Source of the DNA: Alkalihalobacillus deserti
Lineage (GTDB): Bacteria; Bacillota; Bacilli; Bacillales; Bacillaceae_D
Assembly: GCF_020734105.1 (NCBI RefSeq)
Contig: NZ_JAJAFR010000018.1
Span: 1 to 64,000 of the forward strand
Length of the DNA stretch: 64,000 nucleotides
Reading direction: 5' to 3'
Shown here: piece by piece, positions 37,764 through 48,200 of the stretch
How the letters are laid out: each line of letters starts with the position of its first letter
Position numbering within the stretch: the first letter of the stretch is position 1
The notes under the pieces: generated by a model
Databases searched by the model: none
What the model was told of the DNA's origin: nothing
The model's input: only the letters and a program-made list of their open reading frames with translations
Position numbers and translations under genes: made by a program

Positions 37764-40700
37764 TGTTTTCTCACCCTGACATAATAAACGGAATCTAATT
37801 CATATTTACAGTGGAGAATTCCTTTAACAAGTAACTTATAAAGTTCACTATTAGCTGTATCTAATACTGTTTGATCATCATAAAATGAACGAGATTGTTG
37901 GTGGCCTCGATTTTCAAGACTGTAATAACTTGAAAACTGTTTTTTTACCGATACTAACCTTTTTTGTGCCTGCTCTTTTATTTGTTCGAGACTGCGATTG
38001 TGGGCTTTAACAACTAATCTTTCCCACTTCTTCGGAGGGTATAATTCAATAAACTTGTCAATTTCACTAACCCTTCCGCCCCTTCTACCCAAATGGTTAA
38101 CCATACTTTGGCTTTTAGATGTAACTAACTCGTCTATTACATCGACGGTTATCAACTCCTCTCCTGAAATTCTGATTAAATTTTGTTCTATTTTCACTAA
38201 GTTAAAACCTTTAATTAAATTTAAGTGATCCAATGAGATATCATTATCTAATAGATACTTGTTACGAAAGCTAGTTTTCCATTTGAACACTAATCCGCTA
38301 AAATCAAAGTCACCTGCTATTTCCATTGCACAACACGTGCCTTTATAGAATGAACTAGCATGAGTTAACAACGAATCAAAAATCGGCTCTCCTGGTGCAA
38401 AAAAGGCCAATTCTTCTTTTTTAATAGCCATATCTCGATCATAGGTTCCAACTATTTCATTAGGGTTGTTTGAACGCTTTAAAATTTCTTCTGTCTCTAA
38501 AGGAACATATAGCGCTTTTCTAAATGAGCCATAGCTAAATGCTTGCGGTGAAAATTTTGCTAAAGGTTGATTATTTTTAAGCACAGATTCACTTTTAAAA
38601 CCAACCATTCTCCCCCATGCATTCATAGCGTTGGAGAGGTTTTGTCCCTGATTATCATCAATGGTATGAATCAAATTTTCAATCAGCCGTTGTAAACGCC
38701 TGCTCATTTGCCTGTTGGCATCATATAATCTTTCTTCACGAAGTACTTTATTTAATTGTATTGACTTCTTCTGAAACTCTTCTAAAATAAATTCAAAATC
38801 TCTATCCTGATAATTTATTAGATAATCATTGATTATATTCTCAAATTCTTCTAGTGCGATTTCTAACCCACTTAATGATTCATTAAAAATATTAAACGCA
38901 CTGTCCCAAATTCTTAATAACTCTTCTTCAAGACTGTCTTGAGAATAAAAAACAACAGACAATACATCTTTTTCCACATCACGGCCTATTCTGTCTAAAC
39001 GCCCAATCCGTTGTTCAATTTCTGATGGTGATAATGGTACATCAAAATGAATAATTGCATCTGCAACTTGAAAGTTTCTTCCCTCGCCAGCTGTATAATC
39101 ACACAGCAGAATATTAACATCCGGTTCTATTTGAAAATCGTATACGTTTTGAGTAAGATCATCATTACTTATTCCTGCATAGAAATTCCTAAATTTTCCA
39201 GCACCAATATAATTTTCTAGCATTTCTTCTAGCATTTTTGCTGATTCCGTGAACTTAGTAAATATGACAACCTTTAGATCGTAGGCTTCTTGGTCAAGGT
39301 AATCTATCAGCTTTGTAACCCTACTATTTATTAATTCCGGATTATCTAAAAAATGTGTAGGCTCTTCGATTTCTTTTTGAACGGCTTTACCGTATTGATT
39401 GAGTTTATCTACAAGCTCTTTGTAGATAGGTCCACAATTCAATAACCCTGAATGAAGCTCCAGATAAGAATGTAACGCATAAGGTGAAGAAAACATTCTA
39501 CTTAGTAGCTCTTTAGCAATACTACTATCCACCATGTTGTTTTCTTTTAATTGATTAATTAGTTCAAGGAGCCATACATATGTTTCATGCTCAAAATAAT
39601 TGTTATTACTATCTTGCATCATATACGATTGTTTTAATAACGTTCTTTTTGCAAATTTATTTTTTAATTCGTCACGTCTATGTCGAATAATATCTCGATC
39701 AATTTGGTAATATTCCGCAAGATATTCAAGTAATGTGTGGATGTAAGTTAATGCGTTATCCGTTTCATCCACACTAATCTGATCGAACGTTGAATTTATA
39801 AAGTCATCTTCCACGTAGTCATTTATCTCTTCTAGTTCAAAGATAATATCTTCAAGCAACCCAGTGTCCTCAGCGGATGAATCATAAAATTCTTCCAATA
39901 GGTTTCTTATTTCACAAACATGCTCTTTTATCTTATTATTTTTATCTACTAGTGACCCGAATTGAGTGAGAGACATATTATGATACATTTCGGGTTTTAG
40001 TAATTTTAATAGATGTAAATATTCACTCCGTCTTGAGGTGATCGGTGTAGCGGTTAGAATTAGTACATTTTCTACACGCCTAGACATTTCATAAATAGAG
40101 GAATAAATGGAATCGTTGGAAATTACTTTATGGACTTCATCAACTATCATTAAGTCCCATTTTTGTTGTAATAAACGTTTGTATTTATGATCATTTAACC
40201 GTTCTAACGGAATGATTACAACATCACTCAACTCGTTAAGGTCGTCTTCCTCATAAATGGTTGCTGCCATCCAAAGTTTAATTTCAAATTCGTTTTGCCA
40301 TTGCTTCATCAAAGTTCCTGGTACAATTACTAATGTCTTAAAGTTTGCTTTTTTTCTGCTCAATGTATTTGCTATGATTAACGCTTCAATCGTTTTACCT
40401 AAGCCAACTTCATCTGCTAACATTAATCTACAGTTACTGTCTTTTGAAGCTCGCATAATAGTATCAATTTGATGTGGGAATAAATAAGCACGTGCTCCCA
40501 CTAACGTTTCAAATCCTGCAGGAGCATTTTCCAAAGAGGTAGAGAATCTACTGACGACTTGACGATTTAAATACCATTTTGGATTTTGAAATTCATAGGA
40601 TAATAATTGGTGGATTGGATTTATACTTCCCGACTGGAAAGAGGCACTAATCTCCGTTTCACAAACCTTCACAGGCTTATGTTGGTCGTGGATATAATAA

Positions 40701-41020
40701 TAGGCGAAAGGAACATTTTTTCTTTTAATTTCGTCAATTATAATGCCTTTTTTCTCGACATTATTAACAGAATAAATAACTTCCGTACCTTTTTGAATGG
40801 ATGCTCTATTAACTTCATATTTACTATAAGTACGACGGATCGGCAATGTTGGTAGATACTGTCTAAGCCCATCATAGTCATAAAAATTTACGTTGATTTC
40901 GTCCGCTTCTTCATTACATGATACAACTTTCCCTAGAATAAATGATCTGGGATCGGTTTCGCTTTCATCATCGAAAGGACATCTAACATACATTCCTTCC
41001 TCTAAATGTACTTCTCTCAT
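37760..41020 (-). CDS. SNF2-type helicase/translocase, DpdE-like
   Basis: The protein of about 1086 residues opens with a small beta domain (EEGMYVRCPFDDESETDPRS ... ILGKVV) and then the SNF2 core: LADEVGLGKTIEALI near 205, LMIVDEVHK near 293, LILTATPITSRRSE near 320, and helicase C motifs LLCDYTAGEGRNFQVAD and EQRIGRLDRIGR near 670. The first domain followed by a RapA-like core fits DpdE. The longer in-frame start at 41131 would overlap the previous gene by 110 nt; the ATG at 41020, with GAGG 9 nt upstream and just past the previous stop, is preferred. Confidence 0.82.
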   Translation of the reverse strand: MREVHLEEGMYVRCPFDDESETDPRSFILGKVVSCNEEADEINVNFYDYDGLRQYLPTLPIRRTYSKYEVNRASIQKGTEVIYSVNNVEKKGIIIDEIKRKNVPFAYYYIHDQHKPVKVCETEISASFQSGSINPIHQLLSYEFQNPKWYLNRQVVSRFSTSLENAPAGFETLVGARAYLFPHQIDTIMRASKDSNCRLMLADEVGLGKTIEALIIANTLSRKKANFKTLVIVPGTLMKQWQNEFEIKLWMAATIYEEDDLNELSDVVIIPLERLNDHKYKRLLQQKWDLMIVDEVHKVISNDSIYSSIYEMSRRVENVLILTATPITSRRSEYLHLLKLLKPEMYHNMSLTQFGSLVDKNNKIKEHVCEIRNLLEEFYDSSAEDTGLLEDIIFELEEINDYVEDDFINSTFDQISVDETDNALTYIHTLLEYLAEYYQIDRDIIRHRRDELKNKFAKRTLLKQSYMMQDSNNNYFEHETYVWLLELINQLKENNMVDSSIAKELLSRMFSSPYALHSYLELHSGLLNCGPIYKELVDKLNQYGKAVQKEIEEPTHFLDNPELINSRVTKLIDYLDQEAYDLKVVIFTKFTESAKMLEEMLENYIGAGKFRNFYAGISNDDLTQNVYDFQIEPDVNILLCDYTAGEGRNFQVADAIIHFDVPLSPSEIEQRIGRLDRIGRDVEKDVLSVVFYSQDSLEEELLRIWDSAFNIFNESLSGLEIALEEFENIINDYLINYQDRDFEFILEEFQKKSIQLNKVLREERLYDANRQMSRRLQRLIENLIHTIDDNQGQNLSNAMNAWGRMVGFKSESVLKNNQPLAKFSPQAFSYGSFRKALYVPLETEEILKRSNNPNEIVGTYDRDMAIKKEELAFFAPGEPIFDSLLTHASSFYKGTCCAMEIAGDFDFSGLVFKWKTSFRNKYLLDNDISLDHLNLIKGFNLVKIEQNLIRISGEELITVDVIDELVTSKSQSMVNHLGRRGGRVSEIDKFIELYPPKKWERLVVKAHNRSLEQIKEQAQKRLVSVKKQFSSYYSLENRGHQQSRSFYDDQTVLDTANSELYKLLVKGILHCKYELDSVYYVRVRKQ

Positions 41021-41021
41021 A

Positions 41022-41903
41022 TTAATCATCCTCGTAATTAAAAATGTCTTTCTCCCCGGTCTCATCATGAATAACTTCAAAGCTATAACCCTTATTAGGT
41101 ACATATATAGCCGTGAATTGAATGACGTCATTCGTATAAAAGAAAGGTAGGTAAAATGAGTACTGGGTTAAAACTCGTTCTTTCCTAATACCTTTATCTT
41201 TCCATTCTTCAAAAACGACTAAATTAATATGAGTATCTAAGGCAAATTTCACTGGAAATAAAACACTTCCACTGATCTCATTATCGAAGGAATCTAGCTC
41301 CATGATAGGATACACGCCACTTAGATAACGTAATTTAATTTGTTTCGTTCTATTTGAACTTAATCCAAGTTCACTAATCGTATAGATTAGTTCTTTTACT
41401 TGAATGCATGAACAGTTGAAAAAATGTTGTATAGGTTTCTCTAACCAAAAAGCTAACTCACTTTTACTTACTAATATGATTTCCTCTACAACATATTTCG
41501 AAAGATGAAACTTCACTCGTTTTATAAGATCTTCAACCTTTTCGTTAATCTCACTATTTTTGCTACTCGTGCTGCCGTTCCACTGCATCCGTGTGTTAGC
41601 CTGTTCCAGAATAGATTCGAGCTGCTGTTTCAGCGTTGGATTAAGCAATGTATATTCATGTGATTTTCCTACGAGCAAACTTTCATAATAAAAAGTCAGC
41701 TCCTTTTCTAGTTCACTATCCACTAAATGTTGTTCGACAAGAATATCATAGGCCATTTCCGCTTCAATGGTTTTAAAGCCCAGCTCTAAGAACTCGTAAT
41801 CATACAGGATCTGTTCAAAAATAATATTAGTTCCCACTGAAGCAGGTCCGAAAATGCATTTAACATGTAAATCCTCAACATAGATAATTAATAAGTTTTT
41901 CAT
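41022..41903 (-). CDS. protein of unknown function in the nine-gene operon (293 aa)
   Basis: The start at MKNLLIIYVEDLH (41903) is chosen because GGGGAATGGG stands just ahead and it follows the previous stop by 11 nt. The product has a strand-rich N-terminus, a helical middle (about 60-150) and a beta-rich C-terminal half (SGVYPIMELDSFDN, VLFPVKFALDTHIN). No motif or family is recognised. It ends 1 nt before the SNF2 helicase, so the two are coupled; a partner protein of that helicase is the simplest inference. Confidence 0.68.
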   Translation of the reverse strand: MKNLLIIYVEDLHVKCIFGPASVGTNIIFEQILYDYEFLELGFKTIEAEMAYDILVEQHLVDSELEKELTFYYESLLVGKSHEYTLLNPTLKQQLESILEQANTRMQWNGSTSSKNSEINEKVEDLIKRVKFHLSKYVVEEIILVSKSELAFWLEKPIQHFFNCSCIQVKELIYTISELGLSSNRTKQIKLRYLSGVYPIMELDSFDNEISGSVLFPVKFALDTHINLVVFEEWKDKGIRKERVLTQYSFYLPFFYTNDVIQFTAIYVPNKGYSFEVIHDETGEKDIFNYEDD

Positions 41904-41914
41904 CCCATTCCCCG

Positions 41915-42502
41915 CTATAACCAGTGTAGCCCAGCGATCCATTCAACATTATACTTTTCATATTTATACAGGATCGCAAATGTGGACTTATCTTTACTAT
42001 TAATTAGGTTTTTATACTCAGTTAATCTATCAGGTAAAGTATCTTTAATTAGGTGATGTAGTATATATGAGCCCCACCGAACATCTTTAATTAAGTAATC
42101 ATTACGGACCCCGTTTGCCCAGAATTTAATTCTTAATTTTTCCCTATTCACATATATTTCTTGAACAGATGTGATCTTAATTATTGAAAACTTTTCTACA
42201 TTTCGATTAATTTTAAAAGCTTCAATATTGACAGTCTCTCTATCAAAAAATTTACTTAGTTGATTACGAGTGTAACGCTGAACAATTGATTTAGTTCCAA
42301 CTGGATAGACAAAATCACCTTCTCTTAATGTCTCCACTTCCGTCACGGCCCCGATATCGAAATAGACAATTTCACCTTTAAAAATCTCTTCTCTATGAAG
42401 TTCTATTGAAATAAGCCGACATTTTAGTTCATCGTAACAAATAATAACAAATTCATCTTCTCCACTTTGTGAAATTGCAAGTGTTAGTAATTTTCTAGAC
42501 AT
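41915..42502 (-). CDS. protein of unknown function in the nine-gene operon (195 aa)
   Basis: The product is beta-rich, with two similar strand groups (about 1-60 and 100-145), which could be two small barrel (OB-like) domains; this is a visual impression only. No catalytic motif is present. It starts 2 nt after the nuclease gene and ends 11 nt before the 293-residue protein, so it is an integral member of the operon. Confidence 0.65.
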   Translation of the reverse strand: MSRKLLTLAISQSGEDEFVIICYDELKCRLISIELHREEIFKGEIVYFDIGAVTEVETLREGDFVYPVGTKSIVQRYTRNQLSKFFDRETVNIEAFKINRNVEKFSIIKITSVQEIYVNREKLRIKFWANGVRNDYLIKDVRWGSYILHHLIKDTLPDRLTEYKNLINSKDKSTFAILYKYEKYNVEWIAGLHWL

Positions 42503-42504
42503 CT

Positions 42505-45213
42505 CTAGCTCTCCTTAACCTTTAACCCATACGTACAAACATACTTTTGATTACAAATATCACATATTTTCCAATGGTGGTTCTTTGGTAAAAATGGAAA
42601 ATCATCGTCGTTTATAAACCGGTCTAAATCTTTGATAAATTTATTGTATTTAATCCCACTCAACTTATCCGCCTTTAATATGTGAGATAAAACATTTTTC
42701 CCATTTTCTTGCTCTTTCCAACTTGCATATTTAAACTCCAATTTTGTATCAATATAATTATTCTCTAAGTTGCTATTATCATTTCTTTCAACCATTTTTC
42801 TTATCTGCCTGTGATCTAACACGTCCATAAACGGGAAAAGGTTCTTAAATTGATCTAGTGTAGTTTCTATAGATATCCTTTCTTCCTTAAACCTTTTAAT
42901 TGAAGTATAGGTAGCTAACAATTGAGAAACATACTGAAGACTAAACTCATCATTATAGTACGGAAATTCATCTAAACAATGGTTAAATAAAAATTTAAGG
43001 TAACAAGCTTGTCCAGACCGTTTCATGGTTGCGTCCATTTCTGTATCAATAGATACAGTGCTACCCTCATTATAAGGTAGTTTCAGTTCCGTATTTTCAA
43101 ATTCATTATGCTCTTCAAAGCACTCAATTGGTAACCCAAGAATTTTAAAAACTGAGTATGGTTGTGCATCTTCTTCTCCAATTTCTTCAATGTAACTTAG
43201 CTTTATCGAGTTAATCGGCGATAAAAAATAAGTTCCATAAAATAGAGAAAAACGTAAAAAATGAATATACTCTTTTTTACTAGTAGCAACAATAGACGCA
43301 ACATCATTAATTCCATCGATCATTTCGATTGTTATTGGGAATGGCAATGATTTTTTCGTTTTATTTAATAGGTTCTCATCAGATAATCCAGCAAAATGGT
43401 AAGATGGGATAACACCGCCCCTTTTCTTCTCTTCTCTGGCTTTTGCTAGAAGTACACCACCATCAATTTGCTCAAAATCTCTAACAATCCACTCAGCTTC
43501 TTGATCCTTATTTTCTTGAGCTGCTAAATAAAAGTGTAACGTTTCTTTTATATCTTCTATATCAGCCACAACGTTTTCTATAGTAATTGATTCCAGACGT
43601 CTTTTGATGTCGGTAATAAAAGCTACTTCTTTATCGCTAATTTCTTTTTTATTCATATTTTCAGAAATGTAATCAATTAAGCCTTTGTAATGTTCTTTTA
43701 AATCGACTTGACCTCCACTAAACAACTGTGATGCAAAGTTATCTATATATTCGATAACGCTTATAAAATCATCAATATCTCGTTCTGTATACCGGAAAAA
43801 AGAAAGTTTACGTGTCCTGTTTCTTTCCTTCCCCCTAACTGTTTTTTTAACTGTTTCTAAACGGTCTTTATACTGCTCTAATGTTTCGGCTCCTTTAAAA
43901 TAAAGTGCAAGGTCATAATACATTTGCAACGGAGTTAGACCGTTACTAAACTTCCAAATATTCAATGCTAAACATTCTTTTAAATTGTTTTCATCTATTA
44001 ATAGCTCTTTATTTTTTTGGTTCCACATGTTATAAATGCCCAGAATAAATTGACCAATTGGATAAGATAAGAAGTGTCTACTACCAAAATGTTCTGGAAA
44101 ATAAACCTTTAGCAATTCATTCATGTCACTTCCATCAACAGCATAAAATTGCTCTTTCATATTCTTGATAATATCTATTTTATTCCCTTTATAATTTTTC
44201 GCTTCTTCTGCACTTGTCTTTGCTGTTGTATAGATTGGTGATACATAATCAGTAAATGCTGTTAAATTAGTGAATTTTATTAACGTCTCGCCCGTCTTTC
44301 TGACATTCCTTACGTTGCCTTCAAAGAGCGAACCAATATTTTCACCTAATGCCCTTGTGTTCACTTGTGTTGAACTGTTAGACGTTTCTATATCTTTCTT
44401 TGTCCACTTATACACGTTGGCCCACGTACTATAGATAGTCGGAAAGCCTTGGCAATAGTTAAAAAGAAATATCACCTCAACCCCGATTGACTCCAGCTTA
44501 GAAACAAATTTATGGATCAAAGGTGTAAATTGATGAACTCCATGAATAACTACTTTATCAAAAGGTATATCATTACTTAAGATAGTTTTGATGTGCTCAA
44601 GAACTTTCTTTTTCTTTTGGTCCTCTTGCATATTTTGAATTTCATTTTTAATTTGTGTAAGTCTATCTTGGTTTGTATCATTTTTTTTTAGATTTAGTTC
44701 TCGTTCTAATTCAGTTAGCAATATTTCATATGAGCAAAACTGTAAGCCATCAACCCCTCGTGCGGATTGATGAAAAAGTCGCTGAAAGCAATCATAGTTT
44801 ATCAGTTTACTATATATCTCCACTAAGCACTTTTGTTCCTCAGTTAAATTATGGACTTTCTGAAAATCAATTGGCTCAATCCCACATTCAATTACGAATC
44901 TAATAGACTCTAAAATGTCATTACGATTATGAGTAAACGAATTCCTTAGTTTAAAATTATCTATTTGTTTTATCTCCTTAGATAATTCGATGAATTGTAA
45001 CAGTTTTTGTTCATTGTTTCCGTGCCACTCACTATAAAACTGCTTTAAGAAGTTATCAATTGTACATAATAGGGAGAATTTCTCGCGACCATAATACGCT
45101 TTTAACCCCTCGACCAGTGTTTGTGATACGCATAAGTGTGGATATTCACTTATGTTTTCCCAATAATCGAGATCCACTAACTCAAACGGATTTTCATATG
45201 TTAATAGCTTCAT
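42505..45213 (-). CDS. AddB-like protein with C-terminal Fe-S nuclease domain
   Basis: The protein of about 902 residues has a degenerate helicase-like body and a C-terminal region of the PD-(D/E)XK iron-staple type: a Cys in GQACYLKFLFNHC (about 735) and a terminal cluster CDICNQKYVC (about 887-896), as in AddB and Cas4 relatives. The D and E-x-K residues are not obvious by eye, so nuclease activity is uncertain. It directly follows a UvrD helicase with an 8-nt gap, the arrangement of AddAB. Start at MKLLTYENPFE behind AAGGGTGA, which includes the previous stop codon. Confidence 0.74.
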   Translation of the reverse strand: MKLLTYENPFELVDLDYWENISEYPHLCVSQTLVEGLKAYYGREKFSLLCTIDNFLKQFYSEWHGNNEQKLLQFIELSKEIKQIDNFKLRNSFTHNRNDILESIRFVIECGIEPIDFQKVHNLTEEQKCLVEIYSKLINYDCFQRLFHQSARGVDGLQFCSYEILLTELERELNLKKNDTNQDRLTQIKNEIQNMQEDQKKKKVLEHIKTILSNDIPFDKVVIHGVHQFTPLIHKFVSKLESIGVEVIFLFNYCQGFPTIYSTWANVYKWTKKDIETSNSSTQVNTRALGENIGSLFEGNVRNVRKTGETLIKFTNLTAFTDYVSPIYTTAKTSAEEAKNYKGNKIDIIKNMKEQFYAVDGSDMNELLKVYFPEHFGSRHFLSYPIGQFILGIYNMWNQKNKELLIDENNLKECLALNIWKFSNGLTPLQMYYDLALYFKGAETLEQYKDRLETVKKTVRGKERNRTRKLSFFRYTERDIDDFISVIEYIDNFASQLFSGGQVDLKEHYKGLIDYISENMNKKEISDKEVAFITDIKRRLESITIENVVADIEDIKETLHFYLAAQENKDQEAEWIVRDFEQIDGGVLLAKAREEKKRGGVIPSYHFAGLSDENLLNKTKKSLPFPITIEMIDGINDVASIVATSKKEYIHFLRFSLFYGTYFLSPINSIKLSYIEEIGEEDAQPYSVFKILGLPIECFEEHNEFENTELKLPYNEGSTVSIDTEMDATMKRSGQACYLKFLFNHCLDEFPYYNDEFSLQYVSQLLATYTSIKRFKEERISIETTLDQFKNLFPFMDVLDHRQIRKMVERNDNSNLENNYIDTKLEFKYASWKEQENGKNVLSHILKADKLSGIKYNKFIKDLDRFINDDDFPFLPKNHHWKICDICNQKYVCTYGLKVKES

Positions 45214-45221
45214 TTTGTAGT

Positions 45222-48200
45222 TCACCCTTCTAATAACTTGCGCCATGATTGGTTAATATCTGATTCACTAGTTAAGGATTTAAACCAAGTAAAGGATTTC
45301 TCTGCCCTTGTCATTGCTACATAAAGAATTCTAGCTTCTTCTTGAACCTTGTACTTCATTTCATTTTTTCTTTCATTGTAGAAGATATCGTTTGTAACCA
45401 GCGTTTGACCTATCCTTAATTGAAGGCCAATATCTTTGTTACTCACAAGCATTTCATTTCCACTGATTGACTCTAGTTCAAATTCACAAAAAGGTAAAAT
45501 AACATGAGTATACTCAAGTCCTTTTGATTTATGGACTGTCGTACAAAGTAACTTTTTACTGCTACTATGTTCTACTGTTCTCTCATCTTCATGTTGGTTT
45601 GCAAAAATCATGATATATAAAAAGTCACTAATTTTGTTAATCGTCATATACTCATCATTTGTTCTTTTAATAATGGTTTCAATTAAAAGATCCATGTTTC
45701 TCTTATAATGTTTTTTCTTTTGCAATATTTCATCTTCATTTTTTAAGCCCAGATAGTGTACATAGTGATTCCAAGGTTTTATGTCATAAATGATTTGCTT
45801 TAAGACCCTAATTACCGGTTCTTTTTTCAATCTAGTTACGTAGTCGTTCCACCCAGGGATAATTTTATTTTCTAAAAAGAGTTGCGAAATATATACCGGA
45901 TTATCTCTATGCGTGTAAACAATTCTATTACTAATTTTCTTAGAAAAATTAGAAAGAGAAAGTGCATATAAATGTTTCGGGCTATTGTTGAATTGTAGTG
46001 CTAAAACTAGCTTGTATAAATCTACAGTAGAATCTAACTTGTATAAGTTATCGGCAATATCTGTTTCAATATCTATTTCGAATTTTTTACAGATCTGTCT
46101 AATTTGTTCAATCTCTTGGTTTGTTCTAGTAAGGATGGCAATGGACTGTTTCTCTTCACCATTATTTTTAAAATTATTCACGGTTTCTACTAATCTCTGT
46201 TCAAACTCAGTCTCCGTATTAAACGTTAAAGAGTTCATTAGAATAGAAGGTTTTTCTGATTTTTCAACGCCTTGTAAAGCCTCATCATACTTAAGTAGTT
46301 TTAGCCTTTTTAAGTTGGAGAAGTGGTGGTGATACTCTTGCAACAGTTCATCATATGTTCTGTAATTTTTCGTTAACGAGAATGTTTTTTCCCAGTTCGT
46401 CATCCCATCTAAAAGTAATTCGAAAGCGTTATCTTCTGCACCCCTAAACCTATAGATACATTGCTTGATATCTCCAACCACAAATAGACGAAAACCAAAC
46501 AGTGCTTGAAACCTTTTAATTGCCTCAATTTGAAAATCGTCCGTATCTTGAAACTCATCAACAAACAAATACTTGATAGGATGGTCAACCGCATGTAAGC
46601 TTTCAAGTTGTTGCAGTATTTTCAATAAATAAATCATCAAATTGCTCAATTGAACAGTGTTATTTTCTATATCACTGTTTATTGTATTCATTTGTACATT
46701 TGCAGCAGTTTCAATTAACAGGTTAAACAGATCTAGATGGTTTTTAACTGTACCAAAATTGTAATCACCTGATAAATCGATGTTTTTTTTATCGAATTTG
46801 TCTAAGAGAGTGACAACTGTCTTGATCAGTTCATACTTATCATAATGAACAGTACAATTTAAATATTTTTCATTATCATTTACTAATTTATTTAATTCCT
46901 TAACAACTGCTTCGCGTCGCTTATACATTCCTGATTGAATGGATATATCTGTTCCAACTCCTAGATAGACTGAGTAATGTTGAATAATTTTTTTAACTAG
47001 TGAATGTATCGTCGAAATATTCATCTTAGCCACTACTTCCATATAGGAGAGATAGAGTGTATTTTCTGTAATGATGAACATGTCACTAAAGTATTCGTTG
47101 AGTCTTCTTTTCATATTGTTTGCAGCTTCATTCGTAAAAGTAATCATATAAATAGACTTTATAAGCTCTTCAGGTGTAAACCGATTCTTGGCAACTAAAA
47201 AACTGATTCTCGAGATCATTGAATGAGTTTTTCCAGTTCCTGCACCAGCAGAAACTAAAATATGTTTGTTAACATCAGCATGCTCTACCTTATACTGATT
47301 TAAATTAAAAGTGGAGTGCTTATTAAAATATCCCAGAACATCCTTTACATGTTGTTCCTCTATCACTCCATCATAAATAGTAAACTCTTCTGTAAAATGC
47401 TCTGTGATTGCTTCGTATATTTCTAAATGAAAGATCCGATTTTTTAATATATTCTTATCTTGATCGTATAATTTAAATGCAGCGTACTCATCTAAATATT
47501 CAAATGTTGGATTGGAAGTTAGCTGCTGGTAAATAACTTTATTTATATCCTCAATTTCTGATAAAATGATTATCTTTATACCAAGTTTCCAGTCATCTAG
47601 TATTTCTTTTATTGTTTTCTCAATTTCATCTATTTCAAAATGCCTTGGGATAAAGACTAATTTAGAATACAATTTTTTGTGATTACTCTTAATGAAGAAG
47701 TTATAGGATGTGACCGGGTTTTTTAGAATTTGTTCTTCTGTTTCAAATAATCGTCTAAGCTGATGATGGATTTTTCCATCTACTTTTGATCCAGAAACTC
47801 TCTGTACCAATTTTGCTTTTCTTAGTAAAGTATCCATAAAAAACTCTGGTTTATCAAAGTCATCCTTTAGCAAAGTGACGCTACGGTCCGAAATGATATT
47901 CATAGATTTCTCTTCAAATGTTTTTTCTGTCATGTTGGGATAACAAACAATTGGCGCAACAAACGTATCTAGCCCCATCGTTTTTTTGATTTTATTTGAA
48001 AGTTTAAAGCAATAATTTCTACATTGCTTAAGAGGAGAATTTGCTTCCTCTTCTATATTATTTTTTGTTATATAATTTACTTTTTCGCTATCAACTGTGG
48101 TAATAGTATGTCCGTCCCATGATTTTACTTCTAATATTAAAAATCCAATTTCAGGGATCAATATACAAAAGTCAGTCTCTACTTCCTCAACAAAATAATT

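Noticed and set aside
30798..41020. Naming the operon genes dpdE, dpdF, dpdG and dpdH outright
   Set aside because: Domain types and order fit, but the match is from memory and no profile search was possible; symbols were therefore left empty.
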